Positions 22,432 to 30,683 of a stretch of DNA of 39,454 nucleotides are shown one piece after another. This DNA comes from Sphingopyxis sp. H053 (GTDB taxonomy: Bacteria; Pseudomonadota; Alphaproteobacteria; Sphingomonadales; Sphingomonadaceae): positions 1 through 39,454 of the forward strand of contig NZ_LNRU01000020.1 of NCBI RefSeq assembly GCF_001468225.1, read 5' to 3'. The notes under the pieces were generated by a model. It worked only from the letters and a program-made list of their open reading frames with translations, was not told the DNA's origin and searched no databases. The number at the start of each line of letters is the position of its first letter. Position 1 is the stretch's first letter. A program made the position numbers and the translations under genes.

Positions 22432-22714
22432 GAGTGTCAAAAAGATCGAGCCAATCGGGATTCTGCTCTTCAATCAGGCGGAATTTCCAATCGCGATTCC
22501 ATTTTTTCAACGCCTTTTCCCGGGCAATGGCATCGCCGATATCGTTATGCGGTTCGGCGTAGACCAGACGATCCAGCCCATAACGTTTACAAAAGTCGGA
22601 CCCGTCGCCGGTGCGGTGCTGGAAAATGCGGGTGGCGAGGTGGGACGTCACCCCGATGTAGACCGTTCCGCGATAGCGGTTGGCCATAATGTAAACGTGA
22701 CCGCCTTTGGACAT
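22421..22714 (-). CDS. GIY-YIG nuclease family protein (COG2827 type)
   Basis: This single-domain GIY-YIG endonuclease of about 97 aa has VYIM for the GIY strand and VYIGVT for the YIG strand, then LATRIFQH with the catalytic Arg, AIAREKALKKWNRDWKFRLIEE with the catalytic Glu, and NPDWLDL. The family is common in proteobacteria, often in several copies, with mostly unknown roles. The ATG at 22714 is preceded by GAAG; a GTG at 22723 is possible. There is no room for its own promoter inside the repeats, so it is probably expressed by read-through from the acyl-CoA ligase gene on the same strand. It is flanked by perfect inverted repeats. Confidence 0.9.
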   Translation of the reverse strand: MSKGGHVYIMANRYRGTVYIGVTSHLATRIFQHRTGDGSDFCKRYGLDRLVYAEPHNDIGDAIAREKALKKWNRDWKFRLIEEQNPDWLDLFDTLNA

Positions 22715-22729
22715 TGCGAACACTTCAAA

Positions 22730-22760
22730 AAGCTGGACCCCCGCCTTCGCGGGGGTGACG
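22730..22760. repeat. right 31-bp inverted repeat of the GIY-YIG unit
   Basis: This is an exact reverse complement of 22388-22418, containing ACCCCCGC-CTTC-GCGGGGGT at 22737-22756. It lies just upstream of the nuclease start and 9 bp downstream of the ligase stop. Confidence 0.9.
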
Positions 22761-22769
22761 TAGAGATGT

Positions 22770-24437
22770 TTAAGCCCCTTCCTCCGCGCGCAACGCCTTC
22801 CGGTCCAGCTTACCGATCATCGTCTTGGGCAGGTTCAGCCGCACCTCGACCTCTTTCACCCGCTCATGCTTGCCAAGCTGGGGGTTGAGCCAGGCGGCGA
22901 GCGCCTCGCCGCTCACCTGGAACCCGTCCTCCAGCGTCACGAAGGCCTTGGGCGCCTCGCCGCGATAGGCGTCGGGAACGCCGAGTACGATCGCTTCCTT
23001 GACCGCGGGATGCTCGTAGAGATGCGCCTCGATCACGCTCGGGTACACCTTGAACCCGCCGACCGCGATCATGTCCTTCAACCGGTCGACGATGCGGATA
23101 TAGCCATTGGCCTCGACCACCGCGACGTCGCCGGTGCGCAGCCAGCCGTCGTCGGTGAAGCTGTCCTTGTCCGCGTCGGCGCGGTTCCAGTAACCTTGCA
23201 TGATCTGCGGCCCCTTGACCGCGAGTTCGCCGGGCTCGCCGTCGGGGGCGTCCTTCGACGGATCCTCCTTGTCGAGAAGCCGAATGTGCGTCGCGGGGAG
23301 CGGCTGGCCGATCGTGCCCGGCTGGACCGGGCCTTCATAGGGATTGGTCGCGACCACGCCCGAGCTTTCGGTGAGGCCATAGCCTTCGACGAGCGAGGCA
23401 CCCGTCGCCGCGGTGAATTTCTCACGCAATTCACCGGGCATCGGCGCGCCGCCCGAGATGCAGATGCGCAGTGAAGAAAAGTCGGTCTTCGCGAGATCGG
23501 GGTGATCGAGCAACGCCTGATACATCGTCGGCACGCCGGGCAGCGCGGTCGTTTTGGTGCGCGTGATCGCGTCGAGCGCCTGCTTCGCATCGAAGCGCGG
23601 CAGCATCGTGATCGAACCGCCGTTGAGCACCGTGCGGTTGAGCACGCAGGTGTTCGCGAAGACGTGGAAGAAGGGGAGGACGCCGAGGATGCGATCCGCG
23701 GCGTCATGGTCAGGGTCGATCGCATTGACCTGCCGCGCATTGGCGGTGAGGTTCTGGTGCGTCAGCTTGGCGCCTTTTGGTGTTCCCGTCGTGCCGCCGG
23801 TATATTGGATCAGCGCGATGTCCTTTTCGGCGTCGATCGCGACGGGTTCGGGCCGGCCGTCATTGTCGGTGAGCGCCGAGAAACGGATGACGCGGGGGTC
23901 TTCGGGGAGCGCCGCGACCTCGGTCCGCTTGAACAGGCGATAGAGCACCGACTTCGCCGCGGGCAGCCCGCCCGCGACCGAGCCGACGACGAGCTGTTTG
24001 AGGCTTGAGCCGTCGAGCACCTTCAATGCAGTGGGGAGCAGCGCCGCGGCGCTGATCGTGAACAGCGTCTCGGTACCCGAATCCTCGACCTGCGCCTCGA
24101 GCTCGGCGACCGTATAGAGCGGCGAGAAATTGACCACCGTCGCCCCGGCGGCGAGCGCGCCATAATAGGCCGCGACATAATGCGGGACGTTGGGCAGGAA
24201 GAGTCCGACGCGGCTGCCCTTGCCGATGCCCTGCAATTGCAATCCGCGTGCGACGCGGGCGGCGCCGCGCGCGACCTCGGCATAGCTGAACTGGCGGCCG
24301 AGGAAATCGAGCATCGGCGCATCGCCGCGCCGCGCGACGCTGGCGGCGAGCATGTCGGGCAGCGACAGCGGCGCAAACTCCTGGTCCCAGGCCGTGGGAT
24401 GGCGATAATCGGTAGACCAGGAAAAGCGGCTGTCCAT
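22770..24437 (-). CDS. long-chain acyl-CoA ligase (AMP-forming)
   Basis: This 555-aa enzyme of the ANL superfamily activates fatty acids to acyl-CoA through an acyl-AMP. Visible motifs are the P-loop IQYTGGTTGTPKGAKLTH near residue 215, the linker-proximal GYGLTESSGVV, GWLRTGDVAVVEANGYIRIVDRLKDMI with the hinge Asp, and the C-terminal catalytic Lys in PKTMIGKLDRKALR. Length and motifs match FadD-type ligases; chain-length preference cannot be read. It is convergent with the OYE gene, with the GIY-YIG unit between them. With ETF (33.6-35.3 kb) it fits a fatty-acid oxidation capacity. Confidence 0.9.
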   Translation of the reverse strand: MDSRFSWSTDYRHPTAWDQEFAPLSLPDMLAASVARRGDAPMLDFLGRQFSYAEVARGAARVARGLQLQGIGKGSRVGLFLPNVPHYVAAYYGALAAGATVVNFSPLYTVAELEAQVEDSGTETLFTISAAALLPTALKVLDGSSLKQLVVGSVAGGLPAAKSVLYRLFKRTEVAALPEDPRVIRFSALTDNDGRPEPVAIDAEKDIALIQYTGGTTGTPKGAKLTHQNLTANARQVNAIDPDHDAADRILGVLPFFHVFANTCVLNRTVLNGGSITMLPRFDAKQALDAITRTKTTALPGVPTMYQALLDHPDLAKTDFSSLRICISGGAPMPGELREKFTAATGASLVEGYGLTESSGVVATNPYEGPVQPGTIGQPLPATHIRLLDKEDPSKDAPDGEPGELAVKGPQIMQGYWNRADADKDSFTDDGWLRTGDVAVVEANGYIRIVDRLKDMIAVGGFKVYPSVIEAHLYEHPAVKEAIVLGVPDAYRGEAPKAFVTLEDGFQVSGEALAAWLNPQLGKHERVKEVEVRLNLPKTMIGKLDRKALRAEEGA

Positions 24438-24572
24438 CGGGGGTTGATATCCTCTTCGAATAGGCGGGGTTCCTTACACTAGGGTCAGTAAGGTGATTTG
24501 CAACCGGGCTCGCTTGCGGCGCGCAGTCCGGACGGCTAGGCAGCGCATATTGTCTTCGCCAGGGGTTTTGTC

Positions 24573-25109
24573 ATGCTGCAGCTGTCATCGCGCGTCGCCG
24601 CGCCGCTCGTCCTTCTCGCCTGCGCGCTCGCCGTTCCGGCTACCGCGAAGGACAAGCTGCCGACCGCAAGGCCCGCGCAGATCCAGGAGCTCTACGCCTG
24701 CCGCGACATCGCCGATCCGGCGGCGCGCCTCGCCTGTTTCGACCGCGAGGTCGGCGAGCTGTCGACCGCCGATCAGGCGCGCGAAATCACTTTTACCGAC
24801 CGCGAGACCGCCAAAAAGGCGCGGCGCGGACTGTTCGGCTTTGCCTTCCCCAAGCTCGGCGGAATTTTCGGCGGCGATGAGGATGAGGTCAAGGAGATCG
24901 AAACGACGATCCGCTCGGCGAGCATCGACCGGTCGGGCAAATATACGCTGGTGATGGAAGATGACGCGGTGTGGGTGCAGATCGACACCACCCGCCTGCC
25001 GCGCCAGCCGAAGGCGGGGCAGAAAGTGAAGATCAAGGTCGCGACGATGGGCAGCTATTTTGCGTCCATCGACGGCGGCCGCACGATCCGCATGAAGCGC
25101 GACCGCTGA
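24573..25109 (+). CDS. exported protein of unknown function
   Basis: This 178-aa protein has a signal peptide (MLQLSSRVAAPLVLLACALAVPATA). After cleavage comes LYACRDIADPAARLACFDREV, a two-cysteine motif (C-x12-C) found in many small exported proteobacterial proteins. Then comes a basic/glycine segment (KKARRGLFGFAFPKLGGIFGG) and a beta-rich C-terminal domain (SGKYTLVMEDDAVWVQIDT...KVKIKVATMGSYFASIDGGRTIRMKRDR), possibly an OB/SH3-like barrel. The function is unknown. It precedes the pabBC gene by 51 bp and may be co-transcribed with it. Confidence 0.75.
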   Translation: MLQLSSRVAAPLVLLACALAVPATAKDKLPTARPAQIQELYACRDIADPAARLACFDREVGELSTADQAREITFTDRETAKKARRGLFGFAFPKLGGIFGGDEDEVKEIETTIRSASIDRSGKYTLVMEDDAVWVQIDTTRLPRQPKAGQKVKIKVATMGSYFASIDGGRTIRMKRDR

Positions 25110-25160
25110 CCGCCGCGGGCGCGCGACCGGCACCCATGACACAGCGATGACGATACCGCG

Positions 25161-26993
25161 ATGACGGGCGGCGACGCGATCCCGCTTCCGGGGCCGGGCT
25201 GTCCGCCCTTCGTCCTGCTCGACGACGCGCGCGCCGAGGGCGCGGCGGCGGCGCGATTGTTCGTCGATCCGGTCGAGGTGTTGACCGCCCATTCCGCGGC
25301 CGAGGTTCCGGCGCTGCTTTCGGCGCTCGACGCGGCGCAGGCGCGCGGGCTCCATTCGGCGGGCTATCTGACGTACGAGGCGGGCAAGGCGCTCGCGCCG
25401 GCATGGCGCGGGGCGGTCGATGCCGAAACCGGCGATGCGCCGCTCGGCTGGTTCGGGTTGTTTCACCAGGTCCGGCGGATCGACGCCGACAAGGTGGCGG
25501 GCCTGCTTCCCGATCCGGCGTCGGCGTGGATCGGCAAGGTCGCGCCGCGCGTCGCGCGCGCCGACTATCTGGCCGCTGTCGAGGCCGTGCTGGGCTTCAT
25601 CCGCGCCGGCGATATCTATCAGGCGAATTTCACCTTTCGCGCCGACGTTCCGGTGCGCGGCAATCCGCTTGCCATTCATGCACGGCTGCGCCGCACCGCG
25701 CGCGCGGGTTATGGCGGGGTGATCTGGACCGGCGAACAGGCGATCGTCTCGCACTCGCCCGAACTCTTCTTCGCGCTGCGGGGCGGGCAGGTGATGGCGC
25801 GGCCGATGAAGGGAACCGCGGCGCGGCTTGCCGATCCCGAGGCCGACGCCGCCGCGGCGCACGAGCTTGCCGAAGATCCCAAACAGCGCGCCGAAAATCT
25901 GATGATCGTCGACCTGATCCGCAATGACCTGTCGCGCGTCGCGGTGCCGGGGTCGGTCGCGGTGCCCGACCTGTTCCGTGTCGAAAGCTTCCCGACGATC
26001 CACCAGCTCGTCTCCGATGTCAGTGCGCGCCTGCCCGAAGGCGCCGGGGCGGTCGACGTGTTGCGCGCGGCTTTTCCGTGCGGGTCGATCACCGGGGCGC
26101 CGAAAGTGCGCGCGATGGAAATCATCGACGAGCTGGAATCGGGGGCGCGCGGGCTTTACACAGGCTCGATCGGGTTCATCGAGCCGGGGGGCGATGCGGC
26201 ATTCAATGTCGCGATCCGGACGCTTTTGTTACCGCAAAGCGCCTTGCAGGACGGTCCTGCTTGCGCCACGCTGGGACTGGGCTCCGGAATCGTCGCCGAC
26301 AGCGAACCGGTTGAAGAATGGCGCGAATGTCTGGCCAAGGGGGAATTTGTGGGCGCAGCGGGGGAAAGCTTCGACCTCATCGAAACGATGTTCTTCGATC
26401 CGGTCGAAGGCGTCCAGCGGATCGAAGGGCATCTGGCGCGGATGAAGGCGAGCGCCGCGGCGCTGGGCTTCGTGTTCGATCGGCACGGCGCGCGCAACGT
26501 CCTGCAATCGGCGACCTTCCGCCTGCGCAGCGCCGCGCGCGTGCGGATGCGGCTCGCGCCGTCGGGCGCGCTCGCGATCGAGGTGTCGCCGCTGCCACGG
26601 CTTGCCGAACTGCCCGTGCCCGTCGCGGTGCGGCCCGCGCCGATGGCCGCCGACGATTTCCGCCTGACGCACAAGACGAGCCTGCGTGCCGCCTATGACG
26701 GGGCGCGGCACGAGAGCGGCACGGCCGAGGTCGTCTTCGTCGACGAGCCCGGCTTCGTCACCGAGGGCAGCTGGAGCAATATCTTCGTCGAACGCGACGG
26801 CCAGCTGCTCACCCCGCCGCTCGCGCTCGGGCTGCTTCCCGGGGTGCTGCGCGCCGAACTGATCGACAAGGGGCGCGCGGTCGAATCGCACCTGCGGATC
26901 GCCGATCTGGAAAGTGGATTCTTTATCGGCAATTCGCTGCGCGGGCTGATCCCCGCACGGCTGGCGGACGCTGCGGCATCCGCGATAGGCTGA
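25161..26993 (+). CDS. pabB: aminodeoxychorismate synthase component I fused to 4-amino-4-deoxychorismate lyase
   Basis: This 610-aa two-domain protein makes p-aminobenzoate for folate. Residues 1 to about 385 are PabB: AGDIYQANFTFR, MARPMKGTAAR with the active-site Lys that distinguishes PabB from anthranilate synthase (which has PIAGT), ENLMIVDLIRNDLSRV, FPTIHQLVSDV and FPCGSITGAPKVRAMEIIDELE. Residues about 395-610 are a class IV aminotransferase/PabC domain: LIETMFFDP, THKTSLRAAYD with the PLP Lys, EVVFVDEPGFVTEGSWSNIFVE and LLPGVLRAELI. The fusion is common in Alphaproteobacteria. The glutaminase pabA is not in the window. Residues 205-330 carry the chorismate site. Confidence 0.92.
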   Translation: MTGGDAIPLPGPGCPPFVLLDDARAEGAAAARLFVDPVEVLTAHSAAEVPALLSALDAAQARGLHSAGYLTYEAGKALAPAWRGAVDAETGDAPLGWFGLFHQVRRIDADKVAGLLPDPASAWIGKVAPRVARADYLAAVEAVLGFIRAGDIYQANFTFRADVPVRGNPLAIHARLRRTARAGYGGVIWTGEQAIVSHSPELFFALRGGQVMARPMKGTAARLADPEADAAAAHELAEDPKQRAENLMIVDLIRNDLSRVAVPGSVAVPDLFRVESFPTIHQLVSDVSARLPEGAGAVDVLRAAFPCGSITGAPKVRAMEIIDELESGARGLYTGSIGFIEPGGDAAFNVAIRTLLLPQSALQDGPACATLGLGSGIVADSEPVEEWRECLAKGEFVGAAGESFDLIETMFFDPVEGVQRIEGHLARMKASAAALGFVFDRHGARNVLQSATFRLRSAARVRMRLAPSGALAIEVSPLPRLAELPVPVAVRPAPMAADDFRLTHKTSLRAAYDGARHESGTAEVVFVDEPGFVTEGSWSNIFVERDGQLLTPPLALGLLPGVLRAELIDKGRAVESHLRIADLESGFFIGNSLRGLIPARLADAAASAIG

Positions 26994-27122
26994 CCTGCCG
27001 GCTGCATAGGTAAATTATCAAGCTGCGCGCTTGCGAATATCGGTTAGACGCTTTAGGCGCGGCCGCGCGCAATTTCCTGTCCTTTTGCAGCCCGAACCGC
27101 GCAAGCTACGGAAGATATCGTC

Positions 27123-28334
27123 ATGTCGCTGAAGCCCCATGTCTCCGCCGCCCTCAACCGCATCCAGCCCTCGGCCACGCTCGCGATGACCGCGCGCGTG
27201 ACGGCGCTGAAAGCCGCGGGCGTCGATGTGATTGGCCTCAGCGCCGGCGAGCCCGACTTCGATACGCCCGACTTCGTCAAGGAAGCGGCGATCGAGGCGA
27301 TCCGCAATGGGCAGACCAAATATACGCTCGTCGACGGCACCGTGGCGCTGAAGGACGCGATTCGCGGCAAGTTCCGCCGCGACAACGGCCTCGAATTCGG
27401 GCTCGACCAGATTTCGGTCAATGTTGGCGGCAAGCACACTTTGTTCAACGCGCTGGTCGCGACGGTCGACAAGGGTGACGAGGTGATCATCCCCGCGCCC
27501 TATTGGGTGAGCTACCCCGACATCGTCGCCTTTGCGGGCGGCACGCCGGTGATCATCGAGGGCACCGCGGCGCAGAATTACAAGATCACCCCGGCGCAGC
27601 TTGATGCCGCGATCACGCCGAAGACGCGCTGGGTGATGTTCAACTCGCCGTCGAACCCGTCGGGCGCCGCCTATTCGGGCGAAGAGCTCGACGCGCTCGG
27701 CGAGGTGATCCGCCGTCATCCGCATGTGATGGTGATGACCGACGATATGTACGAGCATGTCTGGTACGCCGATTTCGCCTTCACCACCTTTGCGCAGCGC
27801 TGCCCCGACCTGATCGACCGCATCCTGACGGTGAACGGCTGTTCGAAAGCCTATGCGATGACCGGCTGGCGTATCGGCTATGCCGGCGGCCCCGCATGGA
27901 TCATCAAGGCGATGGGCAAGCTACAGTCGCAGTCGACGTCGAACCCCTGCTCGATCGCGCAGGCCGCCGCCGCCGCCGCGCTCGGCGGGCCGCAGCAGTT
28001 CCTCGACGATCGCAACGCCGCGTTCAGGAAGCGCCGCGACATGGTCGTCGCGATGCTCAACGACGCGCCGGGCCTGAACTGCCCCGTCCCCGACGGTGCC
28101 TTCTATGTCTATCCCGACGCGTCGGGCTGCATCGGCAAGAAGACCCCCGACGGCAAGCTGATCGACAGCGACGAAGCGCTGATCGACTATTTCCTCGACA
28201 GCGCCAAGGTCGCGGCGGTGCACGGCGGCGCCTTCGGCCTGTCGCCCGCGTTCCGCGTCTCCTACGCGACGTCGGAAGCGGTTCTGAAGGAAGCGTGCGT
28301 GCGCATCCAGCAGGCGTGCGCGGCGCTCAGCTAA
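27123..28334 (+). CDS. class I aminotransferase, aspartate-type
   Basis: This 403-aa PLP enzyme of fold type I, subfamily I-gamma, matches alphaproteobacterial aspartate/prephenate aminotransferases. Motifs are GLSAGEPDFDTPDFVKEAA, QTKYTLVDGTVALKDAI, PAPYWVSYPDI, MFNSPSNPSGAAYS (substrate/PLP contacts), MTDDMYEHVWY, NGCSKAYAMTGWRIGYAGG with the PLP Lys, and FRVSYATS with the carboxylate-binding Arg. It would move amino groups between aspartate and 2-oxoglutarate in the cytosol. It is monocistronic as far as visible. Confidence 0.92.
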   Translation: MSLKPHVSAALNRIQPSATLAMTARVTALKAAGVDVIGLSAGEPDFDTPDFVKEAAIEAIRNGQTKYTLVDGTVALKDAIRGKFRRDNGLEFGLDQISVNVGGKHTLFNALVATVDKGDEVIIPAPYWVSYPDIVAFAGGTPVIIEGTAAQNYKITPAQLDAAITPKTRWVMFNSPSNPSGAAYSGEELDALGEVIRRHPHVMVMTDDMYEHVWYADFAFTTFAQRCPDLIDRILTVNGCSKAYAMTGWRIGYAGGPAWIIKAMGKLQSQSTSNPCSIAQAAAAAALGGPQQFLDDRNAAFRKRRDMVVAMLNDAPGLNCPVPDGAFYVYPDASGCIGKKTPDGKLIDSDEALIDYFLDSAKVAAVHGGAFGLSPAFRVSYATSEAVLKEACVRIQQACAALS

Positions 28335-28422
28335 CGCCTCCCCGGCGCAAACTATCTGCGCACGATTATTTTGTACCGATCGGTCTTGTAATCGCAGCGG
28401 CGGCAACTATTTGAACCTGAAC

Positions 28423-28436
28423 GGCGGTTAACCGCC
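28423..28436. promoter_or_regulatory. 14-bp perfect palindrome upstream of sORF-msrA
   Basis: GGCGGTTAACCGCC lies 135 bp before the small membrane ORF, in the 236-bp gap after the aminotransferase gene. A second short hairpin, GCGGC-AAAA-GCCGC, is at 28528-28541. Either could be an operator or leader structure; no regulator is identified. Confidence 0.3.
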
Positions 28437-28570
28437 CGGTTCACCGGATAGTAAGTCATTTCCGTTAAGGGTGACTGCCATCACTGCACGGCTGGTCGGG
28501 GCGCTCCATATCGTCGGTGTAACCAAAGCGGCAAAAGCCGCGAATCGACAAGATATGAAAAGAGGCCCAT

Positions 28571-28678
28571 ATGCTCTCCATGCTCCGCTCCGACTGGTTC
28601 CTGACCATGCTCGCTGGCTTCGCGATTGGCGCGACTTATATCGTGCTCAATCAGCCGGCGCTGCCGATCCCGGTGTGA
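28571..28678 (+). CDS. 35-aa single-pass membrane peptide
   Basis: This small ORF is MLSMLRSDWFLTMLAGFAIG followed by ATYIVLNQPALPIPV. It has one hydrophobic segment (about residues 9-27), a positively charged residue before it (inside) and a short proline-rich outside tail. AAAAGAGG lies 5 nt before the ATG, an excellent ribosome-binding site. Its stop overlaps the msrA start in GTGTGA (4 nt, GTGA), indicating translational coupling. The function is unknown; it may be a leader that sets msrA translation or a membrane partner. Confidence 0.65.
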   Translation: MLSMLRSDWFLTMLAGFAIGATYIVLNQPALPIPV

Positions 28679-29364
28679 CGCCGCTGCGGCGCACCCTTTC
28701 GCTTCGCGCCGTCACGGCGCTGGTCGCAGGCGCGATCGTCGCGCAATGCACCCCGGCGCAGGCCGAAAGCGTCGTCAAGCTGCCCGCTCCGCTCGTCGAC
28801 CCTGCCGTCAACGCGAAACGCGCGACCGCGGTGCTTGCGGGCGGCTGTTTCTGGGGCGTTGAGGGCGTCTTTTCCAACGTCAAAGGCGTGATTTCGGTCG
28901 AATCGGGCTATCATGGCGGTAACGCCGCGACCGCCAAATATGAACGGACTCACGACGGCAAGTCGGGCCATGCCGAGGCGGTTCGCATCGTCTATGACCC
29001 GAGCCAGGTCAGCTATGGCAGCCTGCTCCGCATCCTCTTTTCGGTGATCGCCGATCCGACGCTCAAAAATCGTCAGGGTCCCGACACGGGCCCGCAATAT
29101 CGCGCCGCGATCGTCCCGCTCGACGCCAGCCAGCGCCAGGTCGCGACCGCCTATCTGTCGCAGATCGGCGGCGGCAAATATTTCGCGAAACCGATCGTCG
29201 TGCCGATCGAGGCGTACAAGCGCTTCTATCCCGCCGAGGCGAATCATCAGGATTTCATGCGCCTGAACCCCAAGAACGGCTATATCCTGCGCTGGGACGC
29301 GCCCAAGCTCGCGGCGCTCAAGCGGCTTTACCCCGATATGGTGCGCGCAAAGCCAGCACCCTGA
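28675..29364 (+). CDS. msrA: peptide-methionine (S)-S-oxide reductase, exported
   Basis: This MsrA of about 229 aa repairs oxidised methionine (S-epimer). The start GTG 28675 overlaps the upstream stop. It gives a Sec signal peptide, LRRTLSLRAVTALVAGAIVAQ ending CTPAQA, so the enzyme probably acts in the periplasm. Motifs are AGGCFWGVEGVFSNVKGV with the catalytic Cys, ESGYHGG, HAEAVRIVYDPSQVSY, GPQYRAAIV and EANHQDF. No second cysteine occurs in the mature protein, so there is no internal resolving Cys; recycling would need an external thiol. A much longer frame to 28471 exists but would bury the signal peptide. No msrB is adjacent. Confidence 0.92.
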   Translation: MTPLRRTLSLRAVTALVAGAIVAQCTPAQAESVVKLPAPLVDPAVNAKRATAVLAGGCFWGVEGVFSNVKGVISVESGYHGGNAATAKYERTHDGKSGHAEAVRIVYDPSQVSYGSLLRILFSVIADPTLKNRQGPDTGPQYRAAIVPLDASQRQVATAYLSQIGGGKYFAKPIVVPIEAYKRFYPAEANHQDFMRLNPKNGYILRWDAPKLAALKRLYPDMVRAKPAP

Positions 29365-29532
29365 CAATTCCACGCGCGTAAAGCCCGAGCCCGAAATACG
29401 CCCGGTTCCGCGATTGGTCGCGGCAGAAGAATCATTCACCGCAAAACGCTGGCCCCTCCCGCGCGCCTGCGTGACGCAGGAAAAGTCCGAGAGGGGTCGG
29501 GATAATATAAAAGTCGCAAGTGCGGGGTTCGA

Positions 29533-30678
29533 ATGAAGTTCAGGTTTTCCGGCAAGCCGCTCCTCGCCGTGTCGATGAGCGCCGCGGTGCTTGCGGGCTG
29601 CGTCAGCAGCGCCGCGATCGTTCCGCAGCCGCGCGCGCAGCCGCCAGCGGCAGTGCGCGGCCCGTCCGGTTCGGTGACGGTGCCGATCGGTCAACCGGTG
29701 CGGTCGGCGATGCCGCGTCCCGCCGGCCCCGTCGATCCCGGATTCCGCCGCGCTCCTGCGGGCCTCAACGAGCGCATCTATGAACTGTGGCGCGCCTTCC
29801 CCGGCAAGACCGGCATCGCGGTGCAGCGCATCGACGGCGAATGGTCGCTGTCGCAGCGCGGCGGCGAGCTGTTCCCGCAGCAGAGCGTGTCGAAGCTTTG
29901 GGTGGCGCTGGCGGTGCTCGACGCGGTCGATCAGGGCCGGATGACGATGGACCAGCGCGTCCGCATCGGTCCCGAGGATCTGGTGGTCTTTCACCAGCCG
30001 CTCGCCGCGCGCGTCCGCGCCGAGGGATCGGTGACGATGAGTGTCCGCGACCTCATCGAAACCGCGATCACCCACAGCGACAATCTTGCGAACGACAGCC
30101 TGCTGCGCACCGTCGGCGGACCTGCCGCCGTGCGCGCCTTCATCGCGAAAAAGGATCTCGGCTCGATCCGCTTCGGGCCCGGTGAACGCCTGTTGCAGGC
30201 GGGGACCGCGGGGCTGACATGGCAGCAAAGCTATTCGGTCGGCCGCAATTTCGAGAGCGCGCGCGCGGCGCTGTCGGCCGCGACGCGCCAAGCCGCGATG
30301 GACAATTATCTCGCCAATCCGGTCGACGGCGCCAGCCCCGCGGCGATCGCGAGCGCGCTGACGCGGCTCGCGCGCGGCACCTTGCTGTCGCCCGAATCGA
30401 CCGAATATCTGCAAGGCGTGATGAGCCGCACGCGGAGCGGGCCGCGGCGGCTGAAGGCCGGGCTGCCACCGGGCTGGCAATTCATGCACAAGACCGGGAC
30501 CGGACAGAATCTCGGCGGTATGACCGCGGGCTATAACGACATCGGTATTGCCACCGCGCCCGATGGCACGCGCTATGCGATCGTCGTGATGATGGGCACC
30601 ACCTCGTCGGGTATTCCCGCGCGCATGGCCTTGATGCAGTCGGTGTCATCGGCCGTCGCCGAATATCACGGAAGGTAA
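29533..30678 (+). CDS. class A beta-lactamase-like serine hydrolase, lipoprotein
   Basis: This 381-aa protein has a lipoprotein signal, MKFRFSGKPLLAVSMSAAVL, with lipobox LAGC (Cys23). A proline-rich linker of about 50 residues follows, then a class A-type serine hydrolase domain: FPQQSVSKLWVALAVLD with the SxxK nucleophile, THSDNLANDSLLRTVGG with the SDN motif, and FMHKTGTGQNLGG with the KTG triad. The omega-loop Glu motif (ExxLN) of true beta-lactamases is not obvious, so deacylation may be slow or the target may be peptidoglycan. Five bp after its stop comes a small lipoprotein gene. Confidence 0.88.
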   Translation: MKFRFSGKPLLAVSMSAAVLAGCVSSAAIVPQPRAQPPAAVRGPSGSVTVPIGQPVRSAMPRPAGPVDPGFRRAPAGLNERIYELWRAFPGKTGIAVQRIDGEWSLSQRGGELFPQQSVSKLWVALAVLDAVDQGRMTMDQRVRIGPEDLVVFHQPLAARVRAEGSVTMSVRDLIETAITHSDNLANDSLLRTVGGPAAVRAFIAKKDLGSIRFGPGERLLQAGTAGLTWQQSYSVGRNFESARAALSAATRQAAMDNYLANPVDGASPAAIASALTRLARGTLLSPESTEYLQGVMSRTRSGPRRLKAGLPPGWQFMHKTGTGQNLGGMTAGYNDIGIATAPDGTRYAIVVMMGTTSSGIPARMALMQSVSSAVAEYHGR

Positions 30679-30683
30679 TCCCG

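Larger units (their letters stand above)
22388..22760. mobile_element. 373-bp unit: GIY-YIG gene between perfect 31-bp inverted repeats
   Basis: The unit consists of the left repeat (22388-22418), the nuclease gene, and the right repeat (22730-22760). The gene fills the inside almost exactly: 2 bp from the left repeat to its stop, and 15 bp from its ATG to the right repeat. It is less GC-rich than its neighbours. It sits precisely between the convergent OYE and acyl-CoA ligase genes, 9 bp from the ligase stop. I find no obvious target-site duplication. Single repeats of the same family occur elsewhere in the window. Mobility is inferred from structure. Confidence 0.55.

Noticed and set aside
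22421..22714. GIY-YIG gene as an intron homing endonuclease
   Set aside because: No intron or intein host gene; single-domain COG2827-type protein without a separate DNA-binding domain.
22388..22760. Flanking repeats as mere terminators of the two convergent genes
   Set aside because: Terminators do not need 31 bp of perfect identity in inverted orientation around a third gene, although a termination role may coexist.
28471..28674. Upstream extension of msrA
   Set aside because: It would place 68 extra residues before the signal peptide and overlap the small membrane ORF in another frame. The GTG at 28675 with stop/start overlap is more natural.
29365..29532. Possible small RNA before the class A-like hydrolase
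   Set aside because: Only a short CCTGCG-TGA-CGCAGG hairpin (29466-29480) is visible; no promoter or U-rich terminator.
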